This document shows positions 49,473 to 56,582 of a DNA stretch of 56,888 bases, one piece after another. The stretch's first letter is position 1; every line of letters begins with the position of its first letter. A program made the position numbers and the translations under genes. A model generated the notes under the pieces. That model saw nothing but the letters and a program-made list of their open reading frames with translations, did not search any database and was not told where the DNA came from. Location of the stretch: positions 1 to 56,888 of IMG/VR virus record IMGVR_UViG_3300023292_000011; one strand, written 5' to 3'. Origin of the DNA: a virus.

Positions 49473-49533
49473 TCCAGGACTTGAGACCTGAACTGTCCTT
49501 TAATATCGGATGTATAGTCCGATACCTCTCAGG
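49473..49533 (-). ncRNA. Twister-like self-cleaving ribozyme A
   Basis: Minus strand, 5' to 3': P2' CCU, then GAGAG, P1 hairpin GUAUCGG/CCGAUAU (7 bp), U-A-A, P2 AGG, a 4-nt joiner, P4 UUCAGG/CCUGGA with loop UCUCAAGU. Loop CUC can pair with GAG of GAGAG (pseudoknot T2). Order and conserved bases (UAA, CAAG, GA-GNG) match the twister core in its circularly permuted form. Expected cut is between U (49502) and A (49501). It begins 2 bases past a stop codon. Confidence 0.7.
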
Positions 49534-49535
49534 GA

Positions 49536-49751
49536 TTAATCAAATATTCTCATTTCCCATGATTCTTTATTTGGATATATCAATTTAAAAGCTTTATTTG
49601 TTTTAAACTCTGCAATCATGTTATTTGCTATTTGCTTTAACTCTTCGTCTGTCTTTGCTGAAAAACTTTTACCTTGTTGCCTACCTTCATAAACTAAAAT
49701 AGCATCCTTTGTTATATCTCCTATTACGACTCCTCTTACTGATTCAATCAT
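49536..49751 (-). CDS. Unknown small protein upstream of ribozyme A
   Basis: 71 residues from ATG 49751 (AGAGGAAA upstream; the in-frame ATG at 49787 is rejected). Starts MIESVRGVVIGDITKDAILVYEG, a small beta opening, then a helix. Its stop codon abuts the ribozyme. ATGA overlap with the preceding small membrane ORF. Confidence 0.6.
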   Translation of the reverse strand: MIESVRGVVIGDITKDAILVYEGRQQGKSFSAKTDEELKQIANNMIAEFKTNKAFKLIYPNKESWEMRIFD

Positions 49752-49846
49752 TTTTTTCCTCTTTCGTTCCTTAATATTAAATACCATGTTATGCAGCTTG
49801 TAACGCTGTAAACTATTGCACCAAGTATAATGTATTTATCTGACAT
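49748..49846 (-). CDS. 32-residue membrane microprotein
   Basis: MSDKYIILGAIVYSVTSCITWYLILRNERGKK in outline: one transmembrane helix (~6-25) with a basic end. Starts within the last codons of the previous gene and ends in an ATGA overlap with the next. RBS weak, so translation is probably coupled. Confidence 0.45.
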   Translation of the reverse strand: MSDKYIILGAIVYSVTSCITWYLILRNERGKK

Positions 49847-49985
49847 ACTCAAACTCGCTTCTGGTTCGGATTACAAGCTTTCCAGTATGTTTAAGTGCTA
49901 TGGTGTAAATAGTTCCTCTCTGGCTTATGATTGTGCCTTGTGTGCAGTCTTTTAAATAAACTTGTTTCCCTATGTTGAATCGCAT
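49836..49985 (-). CDS. 49-residue unknown protein
   Basis: RBS GGAAAGGA. MRFNIGKQVYLKDCTQGTIIS, followed by TIYTIALKHTGKLVIRTRSEF: a small beta barrel-like pattern as in short SH3-type proteins. Function unknown. Confidence 0.55.
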   Translation of the reverse strand: MRFNIGKQVYLKDCTQGTIISQRGTIYTIALKHTGKLVIRTRSEFEYVR

Positions 49986-50056
49986 TGTTATTAATTCCTT
50001 TCCATTATTTCAAGAGCCCAACTGTTTCAAGTGTTGCCATGATATCCCCTCTCAGT

Positions 50057-50275
50057 CTAATAAAAACAACTGTGATAATCGTCAATTCCGAAGTCGACTA
50101 TTTCAGCACATATTATGTCTGTGTGGTCTGTTGCTTCGTCTGTGATTGCATATCCGTAAGTTTCTTTGATAATGCAAAATTCCTCTATGTCATAATTTTC
50201 TTTTGCTTCCGCATCGTTTGCCATTTCAGAAAGCTTTTTTAGTGCTTTGTTGTAATCTTCAAATTTTAACATCAT
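50057..50275 (-). CDS. Unknown acidic small protein
   Basis: 72 residues, AAGGGAG RBS 10 nt before ATG 50275 (7 before the second ATG at 50272). Helical start (FEDYNKALKKLSEMANDAEA), strand-rich end (YGYAITDEATDHTDIICAEIVDFG). Follows a terminator, so expression needs read-through or its own promoter. Confidence 0.6.
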   Translation of the reverse strand: MMLKFEDYNKALKKLSEMANDAEAKENYDIEEFCIIKETYGYAITDEATDHTDIICAEIVDFGIDDYHSCFY

Positions 50276-50311
50276 GTTTTATACTCTCCCTTATATTTAT
50301 TTGGTTGTAAT

Positions 50312-50352
50312 AAAAAAACCCGATATAACATCAATTAAGACATTATATCGGG
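50312..50352 (-). terminator. Intrinsic terminator on the minus strand
   Basis: CCCGATATAA (50319-50328) and TTATATCGGG (50343-50352) form a perfect 10-bp stem. On the minus strand it is followed by seven T. It ends transcripts from gene 50408-50977. Confidence 0.88.
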
Positions 50353-50407
50353 CTAACCGAATAATTTGATTTAAGGTTCAAATTAGCAAAAACCTTTTAA
50401 TTGTTTT

Positions 50408-50977
50408 TTAGAAACTTGCAAGCTTAATTTCTTGCCAGTCTCCATTTTCAGTCCAGTCTTCCAGAACTATCCAGCCGACGTTAGAAAGTTTGACGGCTTT
50501 AAAAAACCATGAATCACCATCACCACACTGGTTTTCACCAAGCTCCAAGGTTGCTCCTTTTTTTGCTTGTGTTAAGGCCTCAAAGAAGGCCTGAAATCCC
50601 TCTTTTACTTCTTCTTCGGTTGGGATGTCATCCTCTATGTGATTAGACCCATCGGTATTAGCGGAAGGGATATAAGAAACACCATCCAAAATATTCCAAG
50701 CACAACCACCACCTGCACTTGTTTCGTGATTCCAAGGTGCTGGGGCAGTTTGTATCCTTGAAATAAGTTTTTTTTCTGAAAGGATCTGAATATCTCCAAG
50801 ATTGAACTGTGGGTTGAAATCTTTGTGAGAGGATTTAAATGTTTCCACAAAGAAGTTTTTTAACTCCTTGTGGATTTTCACGGTCGTTAAACCGCTTTTG
50901 TAAACTATCTTTGTTAAAAAATCATTTACTTGCCTGGTCTCTTGGTTTCTTCTTGCTTTTAATGTTGTAAAGTTCAT
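50408..50977 (-). CDS. Unknown minus-strand protein
   Basis: 189 residues. Basic N-terminal half, acidic middle (HIEDDIPTEEEVKEGFQAFFEAL), Gly-rich turns (SAGGGCAWN, GENQCGDGDSWFFKAV) and a Trp-rich beta end. No family recognised. AGGGAG RBS after a hairpin leader. Confidence 0.62.
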   Translation of the reverse strand: MNFTTLKARRNQETRQVNDFLTKIVYKSGLTTVKIHKELKNFFVETFKSSHKDFNPQFNLGDIQILSEKKLISRIQTAPAPWNHETSAGGGCAWNILDGVSYIPSANTDGSNHIEDDIPTEEEVKEGFQAFFEALTQAKKGATLELGENQCGDGDSWFFKAVKLSNVGWIVLEDWTENGDWQEIKLASF

Positions 50978-51057
50978 ATTAATTCTCCCTTTTTCGATTC
51001 TTATCCAGAACCGCCCACAAGAATTTAAGAGCTTGTTTTCTCTTTGGTTTCCTATTA

Positions 51058-51093
51058 GCCCAATTAAGGGCTTTCGACCGATTACCGTTCGGC
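51058..51093 (-). promoter_or_regulatory. Double-hairpin leader of gene 50408-50977
   Basis: On the minus strand GCCGA-ACGGTAA-TCGGT is followed by CGAAA and then GCCC-TTAATT-GGGC. Sits in the 130-nt gap between two genes. Resembles part of a small ribozyme (the CGAAA after a stem), but the hammerhead CUGANGA is absent. Confidence 0.4.
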
Positions 51094-51107
51094 TCTCTTC
51101 AAACAGG

Positions 51108-51509
51108 TTAGTTAATTAAGAAGTCAACACCATGATTTTTAGCGGTTTGGATTATTTTATGCGCCATAAAAGCAAACCAAGAATTTACCATATTATCTTT
51201 TTGTTTTTCGGTATAGCTTTTATCGTCTGTGAAGTTATGGAGCTTTTTGCAGGTTTCGAAAATCTGGTAATAAGTATAATCAAGATTAAAAGCTGTAGGA
51301 AGGCCGGAAAGCCATTCCTTTAAAACATTTTCAATGCTGCCATATCTTTTAAGATGTGCTGGAAAAACATATTCAGTGCAAAAGCGATCTTTTAAAGTTT
51401 GAAGTTTTTCGGTTTCTGTCATGTTTTTTGGATATGTTTCTATATCGTCCATACACTCAAAAATATATGTTTCCATTCTGCCATTAAATTCTTTTGTATT
51501 TGTTTTCAT
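51108..51509 (-). CDS. Unknown helical protein
   Basis: 133 residues, GGGAGG RBS. Mostly helical with many Tyr/Phe/Lys (ETEKLQTLKDRFCTEYVFPAHLKRYG, NVLKEWLSGLPTAFNLDYTYYQIFETC). No motif recognised. Confidence 0.62.
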   Translation of the reverse strand: MKTNTKEFNGRMETYIFECMDDIETYPKNMTETEKLQTLKDRFCTEYVFPAHLKRYGSIENVLKEWLSGLPTAFNLDYTYYQIFETCKKLHNFTDDKSYTEKQKDNMVNSWFAFMAHKIIQTAKNHGVDFLIN

Positions 51510-51540
51510 AATTAATACCTCCCAGTATTGTTATTATTGT

Positions 51541-51648
51541 TTAACCTGTCTCATCAGTGCCAAGCAGTAGTTTAATTTCGTCAATATGCGCTATTTCTAC
51601 AATAAAATTGTAGATGTATAATCCTATTCTGCTTTTAAAAGTTTTCAT
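51541..51648 (-). CDS. 35-residue possible microprotein
   Basis: MKTFKSRIGLYIYNFIVEIA plus a polar tail. Begins 14 bp inside the end of the preceding gene, so could be translated by coupling; no independent RBS. Amphipathic or membrane-associated helix. Confidence 0.4.
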   Translation of the reverse strand: MKTFKSRIGLYIYNFIVEIAHIDEIKLLLGTDETG

Positions 51649-52006
51649 AATTTGCGACTGTATGTATAATATTTGATATCATTTCTGTTGTGAAAATAAA
51701 TTGATATTTCTTTGTCCCACATTGATATCTTTCAATTTTGGATATATCCCAGCTCGATTTTTTTCTAATAAGAGTGAATTGTGTACTTTCAGGAGTACCT
51801 TTATATCTCCCCGAAAATTTTTGTGCTTCAGGATCTACATTTACTTTTGTATCAACCCAGTACTTTTTCGGTGAATACTGGGAAAGATATTTCTCGATTT
51901 TTTTGATTTCTGTTAAAATATCTTGATAATTAATATTTCTCGATCTGGATCTGCTTTGGCATTTTGCCAATTCTGCTGTTATTTTCTTTTCATTGTTAAT
52001 ATTCAT
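51635..52006 (-). CDS. Unknown protein downstream of ribozyme B
   Basis: 123 residues from ATG 52006 (GGGAGG 8 nt upstream). Basic (AKCQSRSRSRNINYQDILTEIKKIEKYL), strand-rich second half. Its mRNA 5' end would be created by cleavage of the twister-like RNA at 52043-52105. Confidence 0.62.
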   Translation of the reverse strand: MNINNEKKITAELAKCQSRSRSRNINYQDILTEIKKIEKYLSQYSPKKYWVDTKVNVDPEAQKFSGRYKGTPESTQFTLIRKKSSWDISKIERYQCGTKKYQFIFTTEMISNIIHTVANYENF

Positions 52007-52042
52007 TGTCAATACCTCCCAGTATTACTTTAAGAATGTTAC

Positions 52043-52105
52043 GCAGGGCTTGAGACCTGCTAAGCCCTTTAATAAGAGAGCAATTAAACCCTCTTATCTC
52101 TCAGG
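52043..52105 (-). ncRNA. Twister-like self-cleaving ribozyme B
   Basis: Minus strand: P2' CCU, GAGAG, P1 AUAAGAG/CUCUUAU (7 bp), U-A-A, P2 AGG, joiner, P4 GCAGG/CCUGC with loop UCUCAAGC. Same unpaired bases as ribozyme A, but P1 differs at most positions with compensating changes and P4 also covaries, so structure is conserved. Expected cut between U (52071) and A (52070). Begins just after the stop of gene 52108-52677. Confidence 0.72.
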
Positions 52106-52107
52106 AT

Positions 52108-52677
52108 TTAAGCAGCTTCCCAGAGTTCTTCTATTTGCCAACCTTCAAGCGTTCCACCTGTTTTTATTTTATCGTCCTTTGTGTAAACATCATAATAAAT
52201 ATTATTTAAGCTATAATCTTTTACTATATCTTCAATAATATTTAATTGATTTCGTTTAATATTATCGTTTATTCTTACTGTTAAATCTCCATCTGATATG
52301 TGAACTGTAATTATTTGTTCGTTGTACCAAGTATCAATATCTATTATTCTGTGATCATCACCAGGTATTGACACCATAGAACCATCGGAAAATATAAATC
52401 CATGATCGCCAGCATGACCAGTAAAACAATTATAATCTTCTTTTCTTTTTTCAAGGTATTCGTTAAAATTTGAATCTTCTATAAATGCAGAATCTGATAA
52501 AGGGCTTTCTTCTTCTTCTTTATACCATGTACAAAACTCTTCAAAATTACAACATACGATTTCAAAAGCTTTTTGTTCTGCTATTGTTTCAAAACTTTCT
52601 GACCATGTTATAAATTCTTGTTCTAAGTTTTCGTATCTCTCAGTTATATCTTTTATTTCTTCTTGTAAAAAACTCAT
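52108..52677 (-). CDS. Unknown acidic protein upstream of ribozyme B
   Basis: 189 residues, very acidic. N-terminal coiled-coil-like helix (LQEEIKDITERYENLEQEFITW). A central segment (HAGDHGFIFSDGSMVSIPGDDHRIIDI) recalls small phage domains with a 'H..G.fi..DG....d..Hr.i' pattern. Function unknown. AGGAGG RBS. Confidence 0.62.
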   Translation of the reverse strand: MSFLQEEIKDITERYENLEQEFITWSESFETIAEQKAFEIVCCNFEEFCTWYKEEEESPLSDSAFIEDSNFNEYLEKRKEDYNCFTGHAGDHGFIFSDGSMVSIPGDDHRIIDIDTWYNEQIITVHISDGDLTVRINDNIKRNQLNIIEDIVKDYSLNNIYYDVYTKDDKIKTGGTLEGWQIEELWEAA

Positions 52678-52689
52678 GTTAATACCTCC

Positions 52690-52893
52690 TTATATTTTTG
52701 ATACTAATTCTTTTAATTCTTTTAATGTTTTAGCTTTAATTTCACCGTCGAAAGCTGTGTATATATCATCTCTAACTTTTATTATTTTATTTGTTTTATA
52801 ATCAAAGTCTTTTTCAAAATTGTATAATGCTATGCACTTAAATTCACATCCATTTGAATCTTTAGTTATAAATGTTTTTGTTGTCATATTCAT
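52690..52893 (-). CDS. First gene of the minus-strand operon, unknown
   Basis: 67 residues, GAAAGGA RBS. Small beta protein (TFITKDSNGCEFKCIALYN...DIYTAFDGEIKAKTLKELKELV). Directly behind a consensus promoter, so likely expressed very early and strongly; small host-takeover proteins often occupy such places (inference). Confidence 0.62.
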   Translation of the reverse strand: MNMTTKTFITKDSNGCEFKCIALYNFEKDFDYKTNKIIKVRDDIYTAFDGEIKAKTLKELKELVSKI

Positions 52894-52943
52894 TTTGTTA
52901 TTCCTTTCATTTATTTGTCTTACATTAAACCCCGATTTCCTTA

Positions 52944-52971
52944 ATTATACTCCTATATCGTATCATGTCAA
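52944..52971 (-). promoter_or_regulatory. Consensus sigma70 promoter of the minus-strand operon
   Basis: On the minus strand: TTGACA (52966-52971), 16-bp spacer, TATAAT (52944-52949). Both hexamers are perfect. TGTAAGACA, also found at the 54724 promoter, follows at 52916-52924 in the untranslated leader. Confidence 0.88.
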
Positions 52972-53089
52972 TGGGTTATTTAATTATTTTTCATTTTATT
53001 TATATTTAATTTGTACTTGCCAGTAATACCAGTACATCCAAGCGTTATATATATACATCTATATTATATATAACTCATAGGTAACGGTA

Positions 53090-53129
53090 AGTAACGGTGG
53101 GTAACGATTGGTAACGGTAGTGGTCATGT
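53090..53129. repeat. Four 10-bp iterons (GTAACGGTRR type)
   Basis: gtaacggtaa, gtaacggtgg, gtaacgattg and gtaacggtag follow each other without gaps from 53091. One helical turn apart, ~120 bp upstream of the minus-strand promoter and beside an AT-rich tract. Candidate protein-binding array: operator, second origin or packaging signal. Confidence 0.7.
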
Positions 53130-53907
53130 GTATATTGTCACTTTTATAGCCATATTGCCAATAAATTCTCATAATGATACACTTTGTTTATATATATCTC
53201 CATATCTCATATATCCCCTGAACCAGTTCAATATAATATATATCGTCTGCAATATATCATCATATCCCTACATCATCACACAGTAGCTTTACAGGCTCTT
53301 ATATATAGTATTATATATATATCTATATATAGGAAGATATCGGCATCATGCTTCAATCACGATTCATTGTGTTGCTATATGCTGTCATCATTATTATATA
53401 TATCATTATTCAATCATTGCAGAAATATATCAGCATATCCACATATAGAGCTATATCATACAGGAGAATAGCATATACCACCCCGATATATATTATCATC
53501 ATGATCATTATATATAGAGATAGATGTTTATATTATGTTGTTTGCCTGGTCATTATGTTAGATCATGTTTTTTCAAGGATTTATTCCTGGCCATGGTAGG
53601 GTAGGGGATGGATTTCAGAATTTATTTATTAGATACTATATACATCCCTATGATTATATATGGGGTAAATTACTCGTAGGAATAGGCCCCTATGATTATA
53701 TATTACCTTATATTTTCTGTAGAATGATGTTTCATAAATCATTATCCGCCATGTTAGTTGTCATATTAATCATTATTCATAAAAAATATAAAAAAATTAA
53801 AAAAAATAAAGCATTGAAAACCGTTGATATCACTTAGATATAAAAATTATTTTAAAAAATTAAAAAAAAAATTAAAATAAAATGAATGGAATGAATGTAA
53901 AAACAGT
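53130..53907. other. Long AT-rich, low-complexity non-coding region
   Basis: Rich in TATATA steps and CATATC/ATATCC words. Open frames on the plus strand here (53184-53471, 53348-53599, 53565-53837) lack RBSs and encode only Ile/Tyr/Ser-rich repeats, so I do not call them genes. CCCTATGATTATATAT occurs at 53646 and 53688, exactly 42 bp (four turns) apart. Possibly a DNA-unwinding or packaging region. Confidence 0.6.
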
Positions 53908-53982
53908 CTAACAAGTAAAGCTTGGCACAAGCTTGAGAATGTTCACAGGCTCACGCTCTCAGCTTGCTGAAGCACTTGTTAG
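53908..53982 (+). ncRNA. 75-nt rod-like hairpin
   Basis: CTAACAAGT (53908-53916) pairs with ACTTGTTAG (53974-53982). Inside, GCTT pairs with AAGC, and CAAGCT(T)GAG with CTCAGCTTG. The apical loop is about 20 nt. No T tract follows. The strand is unknown. Could be a small RNA or a structured DNA site. Confidence 0.5.
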
Positions 53983-54000
53983 TTTTAGAAATAATCTCAC

Positions 54001-54036
54001 TTAGTTAGTTAATAACTTACTTAGTTAGTTAGTTAG
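54001..54036. repeat. TTAG tandem repeats
   Basis: TTAGTTAGTT, AATAACTTAC, TTAGTTAGTTAGTTAG: a 4-bp repeat in two blocks. It is followed at 54039 by TGTAAGACAAATAAA, a word also present on the minus strand at 52910-52924. Confidence 0.6.
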
Positions 54037-54179
54037 CGTGTAAGACAAATAAACAAATAGTATATATAAACAAAATAATAGTTGTATGAAATTAAAAAAG
54101 TAAGTATAATTAAATAGACATTAAAAATCTCCAATCGAATATTGCTAACTCTCTCAGGTTACGGTGTTCTATCTCCCTT

Positions 54180-54212
54180 AAAGGTATGTGTTTAGCGGCA
54201 CATGCCTTTTTT
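54180..54212 (+). terminator. Intrinsic terminator before the Tad2-like gene
   Basis: AAAGGTATGTG, 8-nt loop TTTAGCGG, CACATGCCTTT (one G-U) and TTT. It would stop transcripts coming out of the intergenic region, implying that something upstream on the plus strand is transcribed. Confidence 0.8.
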
Positions 54213-54282
54213 ATTTGCAAAAGATAGATATTAGTGTATAATGAAAGTGTAATACAAATAGATAATAAGGGAGATTAACATT

Positions 54283-54612
54283 ATGATGATTTGTGGTTTA
54301 ACAAATGAAGAAAGAGCAAATGGAACATTATGCAGATCAATGGATTGTAAAGCTTGTACAGAATTTAGGAGTAAAGGGTTAGCACCAAGACTTTTTGGAT
54401 TTGGAGAAGCTATACATGTTTTACAAAGGAATGGCAAGATTACTCGTGATGGATGGAATGACAAGGGTCAATATGTATGTTTGCAATGCCCTGATGAAAA
54501 TTCAAAAATGACACAACCTTATATGTATCTTAAAAATGCACAAGGTGGCTTAATTCCTTGGATTCCTTCCCAGGGCGATGTCTTAACTTATGATTGGAAA
54601 GAAATGGATTAA
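54283..54612 (+). CDS. Tad2-like anti-Thoeris protein with Cys-rich N-terminal extension
   Basis: 109 residues. Residues ~42-109 (FGEAIHVLQRNGKITRDGWNDKGQYVCLQCPDENSKMT...MYLKNAQGGLIPWIPSQGDVLTYDWKEMD) match the DUF2829/Tad2 pattern ('F.eAl..L..GkkvaR.gWN', 'tlPyiymk', 'PW..Sq.DmLa.DW'). Tad2 proteins sequester the cyclic ADP-ribose isomer signal of Thoeris defence. The first ~40 residues add CGLTNEERANGTLCRSMDCKAC, four Cys not part of Tad2. Stands alone between two terminators. Confidence 0.85.
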   Translation: MMICGLTNEERANGTLCRSMDCKACTEFRSKGLAPRLFGFGEAIHVLQRNGKITRDGWNDKGQYVCLQCPDENSKMTQPYMYLKNAQGGLIPWIPSQGDVLTYDWKEMD

Positions 54613-54645
54613 CAAAGCATAACTTCACTCAATAATAAGATTATC

Positions 54646-54687
54646 AATCCTCAGTATGGTAACAATATTACTTACTGAGGATTTTTT
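54646..54687 (+). terminator. Intrinsic terminator after the Tad2-like gene
   Basis: AATCCTCAGTA (54646-54656) and TACTGAGGATT (54673-54683), a perfect 11-bp stem, followed by TTTT. Confidence 0.9.
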
Positions 54688-54723
54688 ATATATAAAAATA
54701 ATAATATATATTGATAATAACAC

Positions 54724-54760
54724 TTGTCTTACAATTAATATTGAAGTATAATGTAAGACA
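54724..54760 (+). promoter_or_regulatory. Promoter flanked by a TGTCTTACA/TGTAAGACA dyad
   Basis: TTGTCT (54724-54729), 17-bp spacer, TATAAT (54747-54752). TGTCTTACA (54725-54733) lies on the -35 and its inverted copy TGTAAGACA (54752-54760) starts at the last base of the -10. A repressor bound to both would block the promoter. The same word occurs in the minus-strand leader (52916-52924) and at 54039. Confidence 0.72.
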
Positions 54761-54771
54761 GGAGGTGAATA

Positions 54772-55491
54772 ATGATTGAAATTTTAAAGTCTATGGTTAA
54801 TTTTAAAGAAGTTAAGAAAGGTGATTTTGTTTTATTATTAGAATTTAATAATGAAGGAATGAATAAAATTCAAACTCTTGAAGGTAAGGTTTATTTTATT
54901 AATTATAGTCCTGTTTGTAGTTTTAAAAACACAAGAATTGTAGAAAAACTTAAAAATAAAGTTTTACAAGCAAGAGATCTTAATAATATTTTAAAACCAC
55001 GAATTTTATTTTTAGACAAATCTGAATTTACTTTTTTGAGTTCAGGTATTAGCATATTTTCTATTTCAGGATTAACAGAAATGATGAATTATACTCAAGA
55101 AGTCATTAAACAAATTTATGAAAATATAGATTCAATATCTTTTGAAAAAAATGAAGATACTGACTCTGAACCTTTTGATTATTTTTGTAGAAGATCACCG
55201 GATTATTTAAAAGGTTTTCTTGTTAAAGATTGTAAAAAATATATTAAAGGAATATGTATAATGAAAAAACTTAAAGATTTTTTTGAAAGAATTATATTTA
55301 ATGGTAAAACAACTATTACATACGCAAGTAATAAAAAAGTTATAGTTACTTGTTCAAAGGACGATGAACACGATCCTACTGTAGCTATGGCGTTATCTTT
55401 TGCCTATCATTCGTTTGGTGGTAAGAGAAAGTTTAAAGAACTTGTACAGAGAGAATTTAATAAACAAGCAAAGCAACATCTTAAAAAATAA
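54772..55491 (+). CDS. Two-part unknown protein, possible fusion
   Basis: 239 residues, AGGAGG RBS. Residues 1-160 are unknown (DFVLLLEFNNEG...KTRIVEKL-type segments). Residues ~164-239 form a separate unit I recall from short phage proteins: 'V...C..DDE.D...A.ALA.A...GGK..f...V'. That unit has its own ATG (55261) preceded by AAAGGA, so either a fusion or an internal start produces it alone. Function unknown. Confidence 0.6.
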   Translation: MIEILKSMVNFKEVKKGDFVLLLEFNNEGMNKIQTLEGKVYFINYSPVCSFKNTRIVEKLKNKVLQARDLNNILKPRILFLDKSEFTFLSSGISIFSISGLTEMMNYTQEVIKQIYENIDSISFEKNEDTDSEPFDYFCRRSPDYLKGFLVKDCKKYIKGICIMKKLKDFFERIIFNGKTTITYASNKKVIVTCSKDDEHDPTVAMALSFAYHSFGGKRKFKELVQREFNKQAKQHLKK

Positions 55492-55505
55492 ACAGGAGAG
55501 TAACA

Positions 55506-55673
55506 ATGACAATTAAAAAAAGAGCAACTAAAAAAGAAGTATTAACAGAGAAGATGGATCTTAGATTAAAGAAACATCATAAGGAAAAGATACTTAAAGT
55601 TGCCTGTTCAGAAAACATCAGTCCTTCAGCAGCAGTAAGATTCATGATAAAGGAACATAAGGTTAATGTATGA
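55506..55673 (+). CDS. 55-residue RHH-like DNA-binding protein
   Basis: AGGAGAG RBS, ATGA overlap with the next gene. KMDLRLKKHHKEKILKVACSENISPSAAVRFMIKEH: strand, helix, turn, helix, typical of CopG/Arc-type proteins. Candidate binder of the TGTAAGACA operator of its own operon. Confidence 0.6.
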   Translation: MTIKKRATKKEVLTEKMDLRLKKHHKEKILKVACSENISPSAAVRFMIKEHKVNV

Positions 55674-55855
55674 GCAGTACAAGATGTAATTTTTGTGGTA
55701 GATTGATTGGTAACAAAGAGCAGATTAAACAGATTCAGATAGCGTATGGAGATAATCAGAAGGTGTGTCAACTATGCTATAAGAAACTTAATAAGTATGC
55801 CAAGAAGATTAATCCAGTAGTGGATAAGATAATTAATAGGGGGATTAAAAAATGA
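55670..55855 (+). CDS. Small zinc-ribbon protein
   Basis: 61 residues: CNFCGRLIGNKEQIKQIQIAYGDNQKVCQLCYKKL forms a CxxC...CxxC site. Basic helical tail. Coupled to both neighbours by 4-bp overlaps. Confidence 0.65.
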   Translation: MSSTRCNFCGRLIGNKEQIKQIQIAYGDNQKVCQLCYKKLNKYAKKINPVVDKIINRGIKK

Positions 55856-56283
55856 ATAAAGGAATAACCATAACTGAGAGTGATTATGATGATAGAACAC
55901 TTCTTATAAGTGGTAAGATTGATTTTAACTATAATATGAGAGTTGCTAAAAGACTTATTCATGACGCACATTTCAATGTAATAAAAGAATCTCACGAAAG
56001 AATTGTTTGTGAAATAAGTCATCTTATAATTAAAAGAGCAAATGAAGTATCAACTGGTAACAAGATGGATTGTAATAAATATAATGAATTAGTAAAAGAC
56101 TTATTTGATAGATTTATTAATCCTATACTTCCTATATATTGCCATGATAGGGTAACTTGTCCTGTATGTGGATGTGTTATGGATAATAATATTAAAGAGG
56201 GTGATAAGTGGATGCACGATAAAGACTGTGTAGTTAAAAGAACATTAGATGTTCTTGGATTAAGTGAACGGAGATTAAAATGA
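55852..56283 (+). CDS. Unknown protein with a CPVCGC motif
   Basis: 143 residues. Helical N-terminal two-thirds. The C-terminal CHDRVTCPVCGCVMDNNIKEGDKWMHDKDC (~113-142) can bind zinc through Cys/His. Coupled to the gene before and after. Confidence 0.62.
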   Translation: MNKGITITESDYDDRTLLISGKIDFNYNMRVAKRLIHDAHFNVIKESHERIVCEISHLIIKRANEVSTGNKMDCNKYNELVKDLFDRFINPILPIYCHDRVTCPVCGCVMDNNIKEGDKWMHDKDCVVKRTLDVLGLSERRLK

Positions 56284-56573
56284 ATAATAAAGTAATAAAT
56301 CTATGTGACCCTGCAACTGAGAAAGCAGTATTTGAGGAACGATGCAGACAGATAGCTGCTGATAACTTGAAGAAGGAAATGAAGCTTGCTTGTCATAATA
56401 TGATGTGCCCTTATTTCAAGAAAAGTGCTAAGTGTTACATAGAAAAAGCAATATCTAATTGTACTGAGAAGAAGGATTATGTTGATGATGTAACAGGATG
56501 CTACGGCTATAAGCTTTGGGATAAGCTTGATGATGAAACTAAGAAAGCAATATTTATAGATTTAAAAAAGTGA
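56280..56573 (+). CDS. Unknown Cys-containing protein
   Basis: 97 residues. CHNMMCPYF, CYIEKAISNC and CYGYKLW give five Cys in the second half, with the 'CPYF....C' look of small phage proteins. Ten bases before the methyltransferase start. Confidence 0.6.
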   Translation: MNNKVINLCDPATEKAVFEERCRQIAADNLKKEMKLACHNMMCPYFKKSAKCYIEKAISNCTEKKDYVDDVTGCYGYKLWDKLDDETKKAIFIDLKK

Positions 56574-56582
56574 TGGAGTGAT

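Noticed and set aside
50005-50056. Third twister copy and an 11-codon ORF on the minus strand
   Set aside because: A CTGAGAGG follows a stop codon as in copies A and B, but no P1 hairpin, UAA or CAAG loop follows. The 11-codon frame has an RBS but nothing else supports it.
51058-51107. Hammerhead ribozyme on the minus strand
   Set aside because: A stem followed by CGAAA is present, but the required CUGANGA is not.
53184-53837. Three plus-strand open frames in the AT-rich region
   Set aside because: No ribosome-binding sites, overlapping one another, and made of Ile/Tyr/Ser repeats arising from TATATA-rich DNA.
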